64,000 nt of DNA, taken from the NCBI RefSeq assembly GCF_020911885.1, contig NZ_CP087132.1, forward strand, positions 1,426,001 to 1,490,000, read 5' to 3'. Shown here piece after piece: positions 1 to 8,580 of the stretch (the first letter of the stretch is position 1; every line of letters begins with the position of its first letter). This stretch comes from Flavobacterium acetivorans (GTDB lineage: Bacteria > Bacteroidota > Bacteroidia > Flavobacteriales > Flavobacteriaceae). A program made the translations under genes and the position numbers. A model generated the notes under the pieces. The model did not search any database and was not told the DNA's origin. It was given only the letters and a program-made list of their open reading frames with translations.

Positions 1-1563
1 CCTTTCTCTCATAGTTATTATGCGCAATTTGATTCCTCGTTGAACCGAGTGGGAAGTAATAATCATACAGCGTCTAAGCCCTATACTTATGCTGAAGTTG
101 CTAAATACTATGACCTAAAAGGAGTGAATGATAAACTTAAAAAAAATGCTTCTGGCTGGTGGGCCAGAAAATTATGGAATGAAAATATGGTGGAAATTCA
201 AGGCGAGGATTATTGGTTTGCTTTGAATCCTATTTTGGATTTACAACTAGGGAAGGCCTCACAAAATAAAGCTTCGTACACCTACGTAAATACGCGAGCG
301 ATTAATTTCAGAGGTGGATTGGGAAAACAATTAAATTTTACCACAACTATTTTCGAAAGTCAAGGACGTTTTGCTGATTATTTTAATGATTATGCTAAGT
401 CTATTATGCCGGCTGGAGGCAATCCTGCCATTATTCCGGGGATGGGCATCGCTAAAGATTTTAAAACGGATGCCTATGATTTCCCTTTGTCGGAAGCTAA
501 TTTGACTTTTGCACCTACAAAACACATCGATTTACAGTTGGGTTATGGCAGGAATTTTATAGGTGATGGTTATCGTTCTTTGTTGGGAAGTGATGGAGCT
601 AGTCCATATCCTTATTTTAAGCTGAACACCAATTTTTGGAAAATAAAATACACCAATACTTATATGTGGCTTAAAGATGTTAGGCCAGCAGTTACGCTCG
701 AAAGAACTTATGCAACTAAGTTTATGGCTAACCATTATTTAAGTTGGAATGTGTCTAATAAATTAAATCTTGGTTTTTTTGAATCGGTGATTTGGACAAA
801 TACAAATGACCGAGGTTTTGATGCGAGTTTTGTAAATCCAATTATTTTTTATCGATCTGTTGAGTTTGCTTCCTCGGCTAGGACAGGAAATGCGCTTTTG
901 GGTTTGTCATTTAAATACAAATTGAATAATCATATTAATCTTTACGGTCAGTTTCTTTTGGATGAATTTTCACTTGGAGATATCAAGAATGGAGATAATA
1001 GTTGGAGAAATAAATACGGATATCAATTAGGGGCTAAATATTACAATGCTTTTAAGGTAGATAATTTATTGTTGCAGCTCGAATACAATCATGTAAGACC
1101 TTATGTGTATTCTCATAGTGAGCCTGTTACTAATTATGGGCATAATAACCAAAGTGTGGGGCATCAATGGGGCGGGAATTTTAAAGAGTTTATTGCAATA
1201 GCGCGTTATCATAAGGATCGGTATTTTGGTGATGCCAAAATTACTTTAGGAACTAGAGGTCTGGATTTTGATACAGTAGAAGATAATTTTAATTATGGCG
1301 GAAATATTTATAAAGATTATGATGAAAAAAGGCCTTTTGATTCCGGTGTAAAAGTAGGTCAGGGAAATAAGACGAATGTTTTTATGGTGGACATTCAGGG
1401 AGGCTATTTGGTAAATCCGGCGACTAATCTAAAGCTTTTTGGAAGTTATATTTACAGGAATTTTGACCCGAAAATGAATACTGCGGCTACTTTTAATCAA
1501 AGCACAAATTGGTTTGCTTTAGGTTTAAGGTCTGATGTTTTTAATTGGTATTTTGATTATTAA
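1..1563 (+). CDS. remB: RemB-like gliding motility / outer-membrane surface protein (5' truncated)
   Basis: The reading frame is open from base 1, so the start lies outside the window; the TTG at 40 is only an internal codon. About 520 residues are visible. The sequence is rich in Tyr, Asn and Trp with alternating polar and aromatic residues and ends in the aromatic run FNWYFDY, as expected for an outer-membrane beta-barrel of the Wzi/capsule-assembly type. It resembles flavobacterial RemB, a mobile surface-associated protein involved in gliding on some surfaces; that assignment rests on recalled similarity and gliding function is inferred. The gene is followed by a 170-bp gap before ctaB, with no strong terminator seen. 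Confidence 0.65.
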   Translation, partial: PFSHSYYAQFDSSLNRVGSNNHTASKPYTYAEVAKYYDLKGVNDKLKKNASGWWARKLWNENMVEIQGEDYWFALNPILDLQLGKASQNKASYTYVNTRAINFRGGLGKQLNFTTTIFESQGRFADYFNDYAKSIMPAGGNPAIIPGMGIAKDFKTDAYDFPLSEANLTFAPTKHIDLQLGYGRNFIGDGYRSLLGSDGASPYPYFKLNTNFWKIKYTNTYMWLKDVRPAVTLERTYATKFMANHYLSWNVSNKLNLGFFESVIWTNTNDRGFDASFVNPIIFYRSVEFASSARTGNALLGLSFKYKLNNHINLYGQFLLDEFSLGDIKNGDNSWRNKYGYQLGAKYYNAFKVDNLLLQLEYNHVRPYVYSHSEPVTNYGHNNQSVGHQWGGNFKEFIAIARYHKDRYFGDAKITLGTRGLDFDTVEDNFNYGGNIYKDYDEKRPFDSGVKVGQGNKTNVFMVDIQGGYLVNPATNLKLFGSYIYRNFDPKMNTAATFNQSTNWFALGLRSDVFNWYFDY

Positions 1564-1695
1564 TGTTCTTTTTTAGTAAACATGTTTTTTGATGTTTGTT
1601 ATAGGTTCAGGAATCAAGTTTTGCGGGTGTTTTGCTTTTGTTTTTTTCGATTGAAAAAATCTAAATTCTTAATTTCTATTTCTGTATCTAATTTG

Positions 1696-1703
1696 TACCT
1701 TTG
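1696..1703 (+). promoter_or_regulatory. Bacteroidota -7 promoter element upstream of ctaB
   Basis: TACCTTTG matches the phylum consensus TAnnTTTG and lies 33 bases before the TTG start of ctaB. No convincing -33 TTG is seen at the usual spacing. It probably drives the oxidase cluster. Confidence 0.5.
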
Positions 1704-1736
1704 CAACAGTTTTGTAAAATCTAAAGAAAAACCGCA

Positions 1737-2639
1737 TTGAATACAATATCAAATACATTTTCCCTTAAAACGGTTTTTTCGGATTTCAAAGAAATCACAA
1801 AAGCAGGGTTGGCTATAAGTGTTTTGTTTTCTTCCATTGCGGGCTACTTCCTGGGGATTGATGATAAACATCCTTTTCAGTGGTCTGTTTTGTTGATGTT
1901 GATTGTTGGAGGTTACTGTATGGTGGGCGCTTCTAATGCTTATAATCAGGTGATCGAAAAGGATTTGGATGCTTTGATGGATCGAACTAAGAATCGTCCG
2001 GTTCCGTCGGGAAGAATGTCGCCTTTGTTGGCTCTGGTTGTAGCATCTCTTCTTACAGTGGCGGGGATTTCCTTGCTTTATGCGATTAATCCTAAAACTG
2101 CCATGTTTGGTGCTATTTCGATTTTTTTATATACGAGTGTTTATACACCTTTGAAGACGATGACTTCGTTGTCTGTTTTTGTAGGTGCTTTTCCTGGAGC
2201 AATTCCTTTTATGTTGGGCTGGGTGGCTGCAACGGGTGAGTTTGGTATAGAGGCGGGAACTTTGTTTTTGATTCAGTTTTTCTGGCAATTTCCTCATTTT
2301 TGGGCTATTGGCTGGTTTTTATATGAAGATTATGAGAAGGCGGGTTTCTTTATGTTGCCTACGGGGAAAAAAGATAAAGGAACTGCTTTGCAAATTATTC
2401 TGTACAGCGTTTGGCTTCTTATAGCGTCACTTTTGCCTGCTTTAGGGTTTACGGGGCAATTGTTTATTACGCCAATATCTGCTGTGATTGTTTTTTTATT
2501 AGGGCTTTGGATGTTGTTTTATGCGGTTCGTTTATATAAGGTGAGAAGTGCTAAAGCAGCTAGAACGTTAATGCTGGTAAGTGTTTCTTATATTACCTTA
2601 TTACAGTTAGTGTATATATTTGATAAATTTTTAAGATAG
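1737..2639 (+). CDS. ctaB: Protoheme IX farnesyltransferase
   Basis: UbiA-family membrane prenyltransferase of 300 residues that converts protoheme IX to heme O, the first step to the heme A used by the oxidase encoded downstream. The polyprenyl-diphosphate binding motif is visible around residues 66-88 (SNAYNQVIEKDLDALMDRTK, with the Asp residues that bind Mg). A second conserved segment, YTPLK, is near residue 140, and about nine hydrophobic segments follow the polar N-terminus. The start is TTG, which fits the length of the family; no nearby ATG would retain the first membrane segment. It is two bases from the following subunit III gene, so co-transcribed. Confidence 0.93.
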   Translation: MNTISNTFSLKTVFSDFKEITKAGLAISVLFSSIAGYFLGIDDKHPFQWSVLLMLIVGGYCMVGASNAYNQVIEKDLDALMDRTKNRPVPSGRMSPLLALVVASLLTVAGISLLYAINPKTAMFGAISIFLYTSVYTPLKTMTSLSVFVGAFPGAIPFMLGWVAATGEFGIEAGTLFLIQFFWQFPHFWAIGWFLYEDYEKAGFFMLPTGKKDKGTALQIILYSVWLLIASLLPALGFTGQLFITPISAVIVFLLGLWMLFYAVRLYKVRSAKAARTLMLVSVSYITLLQLVYIFDKFLR

Positions 2640-2641
2640 TT

Positions 2642-3229
2642 ATGGATATGATAATGACAACAGAGGAGCATAAAGAAAGAGCAGCGAGGTCGTCTAAGAT
2701 GATATTGTTGTTTGCTATAATTAGTATGACAATGATGTTTGGAGGGTTAACCAGTGCTTTTATAGTCAGTAAGTCTAGGGTAGACTGGTTGAAAGATTTC
2801 GAATTGCCAGCGGTGTTTTATTTTAGTACGATTGTAATCGTTGGATGCAGTATTGCAATGCATCTGGCTAAAAAATCGATTCAAAAAGACAATAGAAAAG
2901 CTACTTCTACGTATCTTTTAGTTACATTAGCATTGGGGATACTTTTTGTTATCTTGCAATTTGTGGGGTTTTCAAACTTGATTGAAATGGGGTATTATCC
3001 TACAGGTCCGTCAAGCGTAATAACTACGACTTTTTTATATGTTATCGCCTTTGTTCACTTGTTGCACCTGGCTGGAGGATTGATTTCGCTTCTAATTATA
3101 ATTTATAATCATTTTAAACAAAAATACAATTCGACTCAAACTCTTGGTATAGAACTAGGTGCGATGTACTGGCACTTTCTGGATTTACTATGGGTTTGTT
3201 TATTTGTATTTTTATATTTCTTTAAATAA
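2642..3229 (+). CDS. Cytochrome c oxidase subunit III-like protein (short, 195 aa)
   Basis: Heme-copper oxidase subunit III family membrane protein with five hydrophobic segments. It ends with the family signature ELGAMYWHFLDLLWVCLFVF, which matches the last helix of subunit III (YWHFxDxxW). It is the first of two adjacent subunit III paralogues and is clearly shorter than the second, lacking that protein's central soluble insertion. Only two bases separate it from ctaB. It is an integral part or assembly partner of the caa3/cbb-like terminal oxidase in the inner membrane. Subunits I and II are not in the window. Confidence 0.88.
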   Translation: MDMIMTTEEHKERAARSSKMILLFAIISMTMMFGGLTSAFIVSKSRVDWLKDFELPAVFYFSTIVIVGCSIAMHLAKKSIQKDNRKATSTYLLVTLALGILFVILQFVGFSNLIEMGYYPTGPSSVITTTFLYVIAFVHLLHLAGGLISLLIIIYNHFKQKYNSTQTLGIELGAMYWHFLDLLWVCLFVFLYFFK

Positions 3230-3271
3230 GAAAAAAACGTAAATTTGGGAACTTTTTAACGAATAACTTTT

Positions 3272-4300
3272 ATGAAAGCGACAGTTACTACTGCAAATAG
3301 TGAAGAAAAAACTTGGGGAGGCGGCAATGAGCCAATGGGAGCAAGTTACGGTAAATTAATGATGTGGTTTTTTATCATGTCTGATGCCTTAACGTTCTCT
3401 GGATTTTTAGCAGCTTACGGTTTTTCTAGATTTAAATTTATTGAAACTTGGCCTTTGGCCGATGAAGTGTTTAATCACTTCCCATTTATGCATGGTGTTG
3501 ATGCGCCAATGTATTATGTGGCATTGATGACTTTTATTTTGATTTTTTCATCTGTAACGATGGTTTTGGCTGTTGATGCAGGTCATCAAATGAAAAAAAA
3601 TAAAGTTGTCGTTTATATGTTTTTGACCATTATTGGTGGTTTGATCTTCGTTGGGTCACAAGCTTGGGAATGGAAGAATTTCATAAAGGGGCAGTATGGT
3701 GCCATCGAAACAACTGGAGGTAGTTTGCTTCAGTTTGTTGATAAAGATGGTAAACGTGTGGCTTTAGCTGATTTTGCAGCAACCTTAAATGAAGAAAGAG
3801 TTCAGCATACAAGGGATAAAGGAAGCTGGTTTGTTAGTGAGCCTGCCTTACCTTCGTATTCAATTGCTGAGGTGCAAGCCGGTTTTAAAGCGCATCCTGA
3901 ATTGTTGATTAGAACTGAAGTTATTTATGAAGGAAGTGTTGAAGAGGCTAAGAATTCTACAATAAACCATGATTTGTCTAAAGTTAAATTCAAAACAGTT
4001 TTAACTAGAGAAGAGTCAGAGTTAAGATTAGCGCAAGCAGCTCATGTTGTTGAAGGAGCGAATTTGATAAGAAATGAATATGGGAATAAATTATTTGCTG
4101 ATTTCTTTTTCTTTATCACAGGATTCCACGGATTCCACGTTTTTTCTGGAGTGATTATCAATATCATTATATTTTTCAATGTACTTCTAGGAACTTATGA
4201 GAGAAGAGGAAGTTATGAAATGGTCGAAAAAGTGGGGCTTTACTGGCACTTTGTTGATTTAGTTTGGGTATTTGTATTTACAGTTTTCTACTTAGTTTAA
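3272..4300 (+). CDS. ctaE: Cytochrome c oxidase subunit III with soluble insertion (342 aa)
   Basis: Second subunit III. The N-terminal half has GKLMMWFFIMSDALTFSGFL and the C-terminal half ends with GLYWHFVDLVWVFVFTVFYL, both family signatures. Between about residues 130 and 270 there is a hydrophilic stretch (from WEWKNFI to about NKLFADFF) that is absent from the shorter paralogue upstream. It would form a loop domain between membrane helices. It makes the protein about 80-150 residues longer than typical bacterial subunit III. A TAAATTTG element at 3240-3247 could give the gene its own promoter. Confidence 0.9.
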   Translation: MKATVTTANSEEKTWGGGNEPMGASYGKLMMWFFIMSDALTFSGFLAAYGFSRFKFIETWPLADEVFNHFPFMHGVDAPMYYVALMTFILIFSSVTMVLAVDAGHQMKKNKVVVYMFLTIIGGLIFVGSQAWEWKNFIKGQYGAIETTGGSLLQFVDKDGKRVALADFAATLNEERVQHTRDKGSWFVSEPALPSYSIAEVQAGFKAHPELLIRTEVIYEGSVEEAKNSTINHDLSKVKFKTVLTREESELRLAQAAHVVEGANLIRNEYGNKLFADFFFFITGFHGFHVFSGVIINIIIFFNVLLGTYERRGSYEMVEKVGLYWHFVDLVWVFVFTVFYLV

Positions 4301-4316
4301 TTTTAGATTTATTATT

Positions 4317-4667
4317 ATGTCACACGAACACGTTTCTAATACAAAGAGAATTTGGTTTGTTTTTGCATTGTTATCTGTGGTAACAATAGTTGAGGTTATA
4401 CTTGGTATTTATAAACCGGCTGTATTTCATTTGAATCATTTCCTAGGTATGAACTTGCTAAATTGGATTTTCTATATACTGACTGTTTTTAAAGCATATT
4501 ATATTGTATGGGCATTTATGCATTTAGAAGGTGAAAAATCAAGTCTTAGATGGTCAATTGTTTTGCCTATTGTATTTCTGATTTTGTATATACTTTTTAT
4601 ACTTTTGACTGAAGGGGATTATATTTATGGTGTTTTTAAGGATTCGACCATTAAATGGAACTTTTAA
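4317..4667 (+). CDS. Cytochrome c oxidase subunit IV family protein
   Basis: Small membrane protein of 116 residues with three hydrophobic segments and the conserved IVWAFMHLEGEKSSLRW region typical of the prokaryotic COX4/CyoD-like family. This subunit stabilises the terminal oxidase in the inner membrane. It follows ctaE by 16 bases and is closed by a strong terminator 15 bases after its stop, so the structural part of the oxidase cluster ends here. Confidence 0.85.
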   Translation: MSHEHVSNTKRIWFVFALLSVVTIVEVILGIYKPAVFHLNHFLGMNLLNWIFYILTVFKAYYIVWAFMHLEGEKSSLRWSIVLPIVFLILYILFILLTEGDYIYGVFKDSTIKWNF

Positions 4668-4681
4668 CAATATATTAATTC

Positions 4682-4713
4682 AAAAAAAGGGTACGCATTG
4701 CGTACCTTTTTTT
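4682..4713 (+). terminator. Intrinsic terminator after oxidase subunit IV
   Basis: Seven-pair stem GGTACGC (4690-4696) / GCGTACC (4700-4706) with a three-base loop, flanked by seven A and followed by seven T. The TTG inside this hairpin opens a longer reading frame for the next gene, which argues for the downstream ATG at 4746 instead. Confidence 0.85.
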
Positions 4714-4745
4714 ATTTTTGCCGATTAAACATTATCAGAATCATA

Positions 4746-5387
4746 ATGAAAAAAAATATCGTTCTTTTTGTTCTTTTTATTTTGCCTATTGTAGCTTATC
4801 TATTCTTTGCTTCAGGGGTAAATGGTTTTACAAAACTACCGGTCATTATTCCTAAAATTGCTGATTTTGGAGAATGGCAGTCTTTAGATGGTAAAAAAGC
4901 CACGCTGGATAATAAAATCACAATTCTTGGTTTTGGAGGGACTGAGATTTTAAAAAATAGAGGTAATCTTTTTAATCTCAATGAAAAAATTTATCAAAAA
5001 TACCACACGTTTAAGGATCTTCAATTTGTTATGATTTGTCCTTTGGGTACCGAAGGAGATGTTCATCAGATTATGGATGCATTTGACGATTTCACTGATG
5101 TTTCTAATTGGCATTTCTTATTTGCCACTCCTGATCAAATAAATGCCTATTACAAAGAACTTAAATTAGTAGGGAAATTAGATTCTAATACTGGGACTCC
5201 AAATGTATTTATTGTAGATAAAGAAAGAAACCTTAGAGGGAGAAAGGATCAGGATGAGTATAAGGAAGGTTATAATACTTTTCACCCTTCGGAGTTAAGT
5301 AATGAAATGGCTGATGATTTTAAAATCATTTTATATGAATACCGAGCAGCTCTTAAGAAAAATAATAATGCTTCAAAACAGCTTTAA
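4746..5387 (+). CDS. SCO/thioredoxin-fold membrane-anchored protein without the CxxxC site
   Basis: 213 residues from the ATG at 4746; a longer frame from a TTG at 4698 starts inside the terminator and is rejected. An N-terminal membrane anchor (KKNIVLFVLFILPIVAYLFF) is followed by a thioredoxin-like domain: the core KITILGFGG, the strand LQFVMICPLGTEGD, and GTPNVFIVDKERNLRGR resemble SCO1/SenC proteins. The metal-binding CxxxC of SCO proteins is missing, with only one Cys (MICPLG) in the domain. It precedes a canonical SCO protein by 11 bases and is probably an assembly factor of the oxidase. Its exact role is not recognised. Confidence 0.7.
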   Translation: MKKNIVLFVLFILPIVAYLFFASGVNGFTKLPVIIPKIADFGEWQSLDGKKATLDNKITILGFGGTEILKNRGNLFNLNEKIYQKYHTFKDLQFVMICPLGTEGDVHQIMDAFDDFTDVSNWHFLFATPDQINAYYKELKLVGKLDSNTGTPNVFIVDKERNLRGRKDQDEYKEGYNTFHPSELSNEMADDFKIILYEYRAALKKNNNASKQL

Positions 5388-5398
5388 AATCATATTTT

Positions 5399-6085
5399 AT
5401 GTTCAAAAATAAATCTTATATCGGGATTTCATTTGTAATTCTTGTTTTCGGAATCTTTGTAATCCCTAAATTAGTTTCAAGAATTCAGAATGATGACATT
5501 GTAAAAGGAGAACGGCTGGATAAGGTTTCCACGGGTACAAAAGAAGACGGAAAGTTAGTTGAAATAGGACCTGCTCCAAAGTTCGAATTAACTAATCAAA
5601 ATAACGTTTTAATTAGTAATGAAACCTATAAAGGGAAAGTATATGTTTTGGAATTTTTCTTTACAACTTGTCCTACCATTTGTCCGAAAATGAATCAAAG
5701 CATGTTGGAAATTGAAAATAAATTTTTTGGGAATCCTAATTTTGGGATTGTTTCTATTACAATCGATCCTGAACATGATACACCTAAGGTGTTAAAAGAG
5801 CATGCTGATTTATTAGGAGTAAGGTCTTCAAACTGGAATTTTCTAAGTGGAGAAAAGGCAGCTATTTTTGATTTGGCTAATAAAGGTTTTAATCTTTATG
5901 CAGGAGAAAATAGTAAGGCTAATGGCGGATTTGAGCATTCAGGCTTGTTTGCCTTGATTGATAAAAATGGAAACATCCGTTGCCGAAGAGATAATTTTGG
6001 AAATCCTATCTTATATTATGATGGTTTAGATAAAAAAGGGGTACGAGACTTGCAGCAAGACATCAATATATTATTAAAAGAATAA
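5399..6085 (+). CDS. SCO family copper chaperone (SCO1/SenC)
   Basis: Membrane-anchored thioredoxin-fold protein of 228 residues that delivers copper to the CuA centre of cytochrome c oxidase on the periplasmic side. It has an N-terminal hydrophobic anchor, the copper site TTCPTICPKMNQSM (CxxxC, near residues 90-100), VSITIDPEHDTP, and the distal conserved His in GFEHSGLFALIDKNGNIRCR. The gene sits between the Cys-less SCO-like protein and a DUF420 membrane protein, with 6-11 base gaps, so all are one transcription unit. Confidence 0.92.
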   Translation: MFKNKSYIGISFVILVFGIFVIPKLVSRIQNDDIVKGERLDKVSTGTKEDGKLVEIGPAPKFELTNQNNVLISNETYKGKVYVLEFFFTTCPTICPKMNQSMLEIENKFFGNPNFGIVSITIDPEHDTPKVLKEHADLLGVRSSNWNFLSGEKAAIFDLANKGFNLYAGENSKANGGFEHSGLFALIDKNGNIRCRRDNFGNPILYYDGLDKKGVRDLQQDINILLKE

Positions 6086-6091
6086 GTACTA

Positions 6092-6631
6092 ATGAAAGAA
6101 CAAAATTTAGAACAAAAATATAATAAATGGATTGTGGTATTGTCAGTGGCAATTCCGCTTGTGGTAGCTTTACTTTTTGGTGTTAATTTAAGAAAATTAG
6201 GTTATGATGTGGAGCCGCTTTCTTTTTTACCACCTATTTATGCAACAATAAACGGTATTACAGCTTTGGTTTTAATAGTGGCGGTAGTGGCTATTAAAAA
6301 TGGGAAAAGGAAATTACACGAGAATTTGATGAAAACGGCTATAGGCTGTTCTGTTGCTTTTTTGGCGATGTATGTGTCTTATCACATGACTTCGGATTCT
6401 ACAAAATTTGGTGGGGAAGGGTTGATAAGCTACGTTTATTATTTTATCTTAATAACGCACATTATTTTGTCAATTGTTATTATTCCATTGGTATTGATTA
6501 CCTACGTTCGCGGATTGGCTCAAGTATTTGACAAACATAAAAAAATTGCCAAAATTACCTTTCCTATTTGGTTGTATGTTGCTGTTACTGGCGTTGTTGT
6601 TTATTTAATGATTTCTCCTTATTATGCGTAA
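6092..6631 (+). CDS. DUF420 membrane protein (CtaM-like)
   Basis: Integral membrane protein of 179 residues with about five hydrophobic segments and conserved His residues in membrane context (HENLMKTAIG, YHMTSD, ITHIILSIVIIPL). These are hallmarks of the DUF420 family, whose Gram-positive member CtaM is needed for maturation of heme-copper oxidase. The position immediately after SCO1 supports a role in oxidase assembly. Six bases separate it from SCO1 and its last codons overlap a possible early start of the next gene. Confidence 0.82.
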   Translation: MKEQNLEQKYNKWIVVLSVAIPLVVALLFGVNLRKLGYDVEPLSFLPPIYATINGITALVLIVAVVAIKNGKRKLHENLMKTAIGCSVAFLAMYVSYHMTSDSTKFGGEGLISYVYYFILITHIILSIVIIPLVLITYVRGLAQVFDKHKKIAKITFPIWLYVAVTGVVVYLMISPYYA

Positions 6632-6632
6632 A

Positions 6633-6908
6633 ATGGAAAATAAAATTCAGAATACAGAAAATAGAACGATAACGAAAAGCGGAAAATCTTTTTTAGCTAA
6701 ATATTGTTATATATTATTTGCGATCTTTTTTTCTGTTACGGCTAATGCGCAATGCGCTATGTGTCGTGCGGCTTTGGGAGGAGATGCTAATACAACGCAA
6801 GCACAAGCTGTAAATGACGGCATCGTCTATTTGATGGCAATACCCTATTTACTCGTTGCAATTATAGGTTACTCTGTTTATAGGATGAGAAAAAATAAAT
6901 CGAAATAA
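6633..6908 (+). CDS. Small CxxC exported membrane protein of the oxidase cluster
   Basis: 91 residues starting at ATG 6633; an alternative ATG at 6624 overlaps the DUF420 stop. A hydrophobic segment ends in TANAQ, a plausible signal-peptidase site. It is followed directly by CAMCRAALGGD, a CxxC motif exposed after cleavage, and then a second membrane segment (YLMAIPYLLVAIIGYSVY) and a basic tail. The family is not named here. A small periplasmic redox or copper-binding role in oxidase assembly is inferred only from the motif and neighbours. Confidence 0.65.
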   Translation: MENKIQNTENRTITKSGKSFLAKYCYILFAIFFSVTANAQCAMCRAALGGDANTTQAQAVNDGIVYLMAIPYLLVAIIGYSVYRMRKNKSK

Positions 6909-6927
6909 TAGCGGGAAAAAATAAATG

Positions 6928-6975
6928 ACAAAGGCATCAAGTTTAATTAGAAAACTTGATGCCTTTGTGTTTTTA
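6928..6975. terminator. Bidirectional terminator between the oxidase cluster and DUF4403 gene
   Basis: A 17-base perfect stem (6928-6944 with 6952-6968) and a seven-base loop, T-rich on the plus side. It lies between convergent genes, so it can serve both. Confidence 0.85.
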
Positions 6976-7000
6976 TGGAGATGAATCTCTGTGATGGTTG

Positions 7001-8410
7001 TTATTTTAAACCGTCAACCGAGACATTAATTTCGCCATTTATTTTTACAAATGCGATGATAGCATTGTTTGTCAATTGGATTTTTTGAAACTGAATATCG
7101 TCCATTTTTCCATTTACAAAAACACCGGGCATAGGAGAATAATTTTTTAAATAAGTCATCATGGTTTGTTTGCCTTCCTCTAAATTAGGTTTTATCGAAT
7201 AGCGACAGCTTTGCTGAATTTTTCTTAAAATTATTCCTTGAGCAAGCCAGTTAGCGGTCCGCATCAGCTTATTCTTGGTGTCTAAGGCATAATCGAGCTT
7301 ATCGAAATAGATTTCTTTGGTTTTCTCATCATATTGAGGGAAACCGGCTAAGTAGATGGTTCCGTTTACCGAGCCCAAAAGATCCAGGGCTATTACCATT
7401 TTGCCTTCTTTATGCCAAATAGCTACATTTTGCACTTTTACTTTTTTAGTTCCAGAACCAAATTCCTGACCATAGAAATTTTTATTCATTATTTTTGAAG
7501 CATCTCTATAGCTAGAAACGGCGACAATATTTGTTGTAATTAGGTTCGGGATTTTAACGACGGGTTTTAGAATGATTTTATTGGCGTCGAATTTCGTTTC
7601 TGGTTGCTGTCCAATTAAGGTTTCCATGGTGCACTTCATTCCCATTTGTAACAAGAAGGAATCGTTTTTTAATTTAGCAGCGGTCGAATAAATTTCAACC
7701 GGTACAATTCTAAGCCAACTTTCATAAGCGTTATTCATTTTAAAAGGAGTGCACATTTTTTCTAAAGCAGCCAGTACATTAGGTTTGAAATCCATTGATT
7801 TTTCTATGGCTTCATCAATTTTTCTTTCTATTTTGGATTTAAACAGTTTTACGGCAGGATTAATAAGATAGGTAATTGGAACTTTTTTGCCAAAAACGCT
7901 CATCGTAGGGCTTTCGTTCCAATCTAATGATTTTAATTCTGTTTTAGTTTTTAAATTCCAGTTGTTTAAGGCCACATCGCTAGTTAAAGTGACTCTTCCG
8001 TTCAAGTTAAATTCACGAATGTTGTAGAGTTCTGTGCCAAGGGTTTTTGTCCCTATACGGTATTTAACCAAAGCTTTTAATGGCAAAACAGTTTTTATTT
8101 TTTCTCCCGCTTTTTCGTTTTCATTTTCAATTGTTATAGGAGCGAGTTTCCAAATTTTTATTTCAATATCATCGTCTTCGATGTTATTGTCTTCATAGAT
8201 TAGTCCTTTCAATAAAGAATTAGTCTGGTTTTCAATGTCTTTTAATTTTACGCTTATGGGCAAGTTGATGAAGGAAGGGGCGCTATCATAAACCAAAGGA
8301 CTGGCATCATCTGGTTCCGGTTTTAGGGCTGTTATTTTTTGTGAAGAAGAACAGCCTGAAATACTATAAACGAATAGAATCACGAGTAAGGCTATGATGG
8401 ATTTTGTCAT
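7001..8410 (-). CDS. DUF4403 family lipoprotein
   Basis: 469 residues. The N-terminal signal ends in the lipobox SISGC, predicting a lipid-anchored envelope protein. The body shows repeated amphipathic beta segments with features recalled from DUF4403 proteins (SAPSFINLPISVKLKDIE near the start, WLAQGIILRKIQQSCRYSIKP late). The biochemical function is unknown; an outer-membrane lipid-handling role has been suggested for similar folds, but nothing in the sequence proves it. It is monocistronic, divergent from the efflux operon, with TAATTTTG on the minus strand at 8430-8437 as a likely -7 element. Confidence 0.7.
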   Translation of the reverse strand: MTKSIIALLVILFVYSISGCSSSQKITALKPEPDDASPLVYDSAPSFINLPISVKLKDIENQTNSLLKGLIYEDNNIEDDDIEIKIWKLAPITIENENEKAGEKIKTVLPLKALVKYRIGTKTLGTELYNIREFNLNGRVTLTSDVALNNWNLKTKTELKSLDWNESPTMSVFGKKVPITYLINPAVKLFKSKIERKIDEAIEKSMDFKPNVLAALEKMCTPFKMNNAYESWLRIVPVEIYSTAAKLKNDSFLLQMGMKCTMETLIGQQPETKFDANKIILKPVVKIPNLITTNIVAVSSYRDASKIMNKNFYGQEFGSGTKKVKVQNVAIWHKEGKMVIALDLLGSVNGTIYLAGFPQYDEKTKEIYFDKLDYALDTKNKLMRTANWLAQGIILRKIQQSCRYSIKPNLEEGKQTMMTYLKNYSPMPGVFVNGKMDDIQFQKIQLTNNAIIAFVKINGEINVSVDGLK

Positions 8411-8429
8411 TAGTTTGGATTTGTGAAAA

Positions 8430-8437
8430 CAAAATTA
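8430..8437 (-). promoter_or_regulatory. -7 element for the DUF4403 gene
   Basis: Minus-strand TAATTTTG fits TAnnTTTG and lies 20 bases before the start codon. No clear -33 partner was found. Confidence 0.35.
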
Positions 8438-8580
8438 CTAAAAGGAGAATATTTTTTAGTTGAAACTGTAACATTTTAACTCAATTATTGTCTTATTCAA
8501 AGAAGTAGGAAAAGTTTTTAGCATTTCTTTAGTACTATTTCTTTTTCTAAATATTTAATATTGTTTAAAATAACAAAAAT

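Noticed and set aside
1577..1598. Weak hairpin AAACAT/ATGTTT after the RemB-like gene
   Set aside because: Six AT-rich pairs, no T run; not convincing as a terminator.
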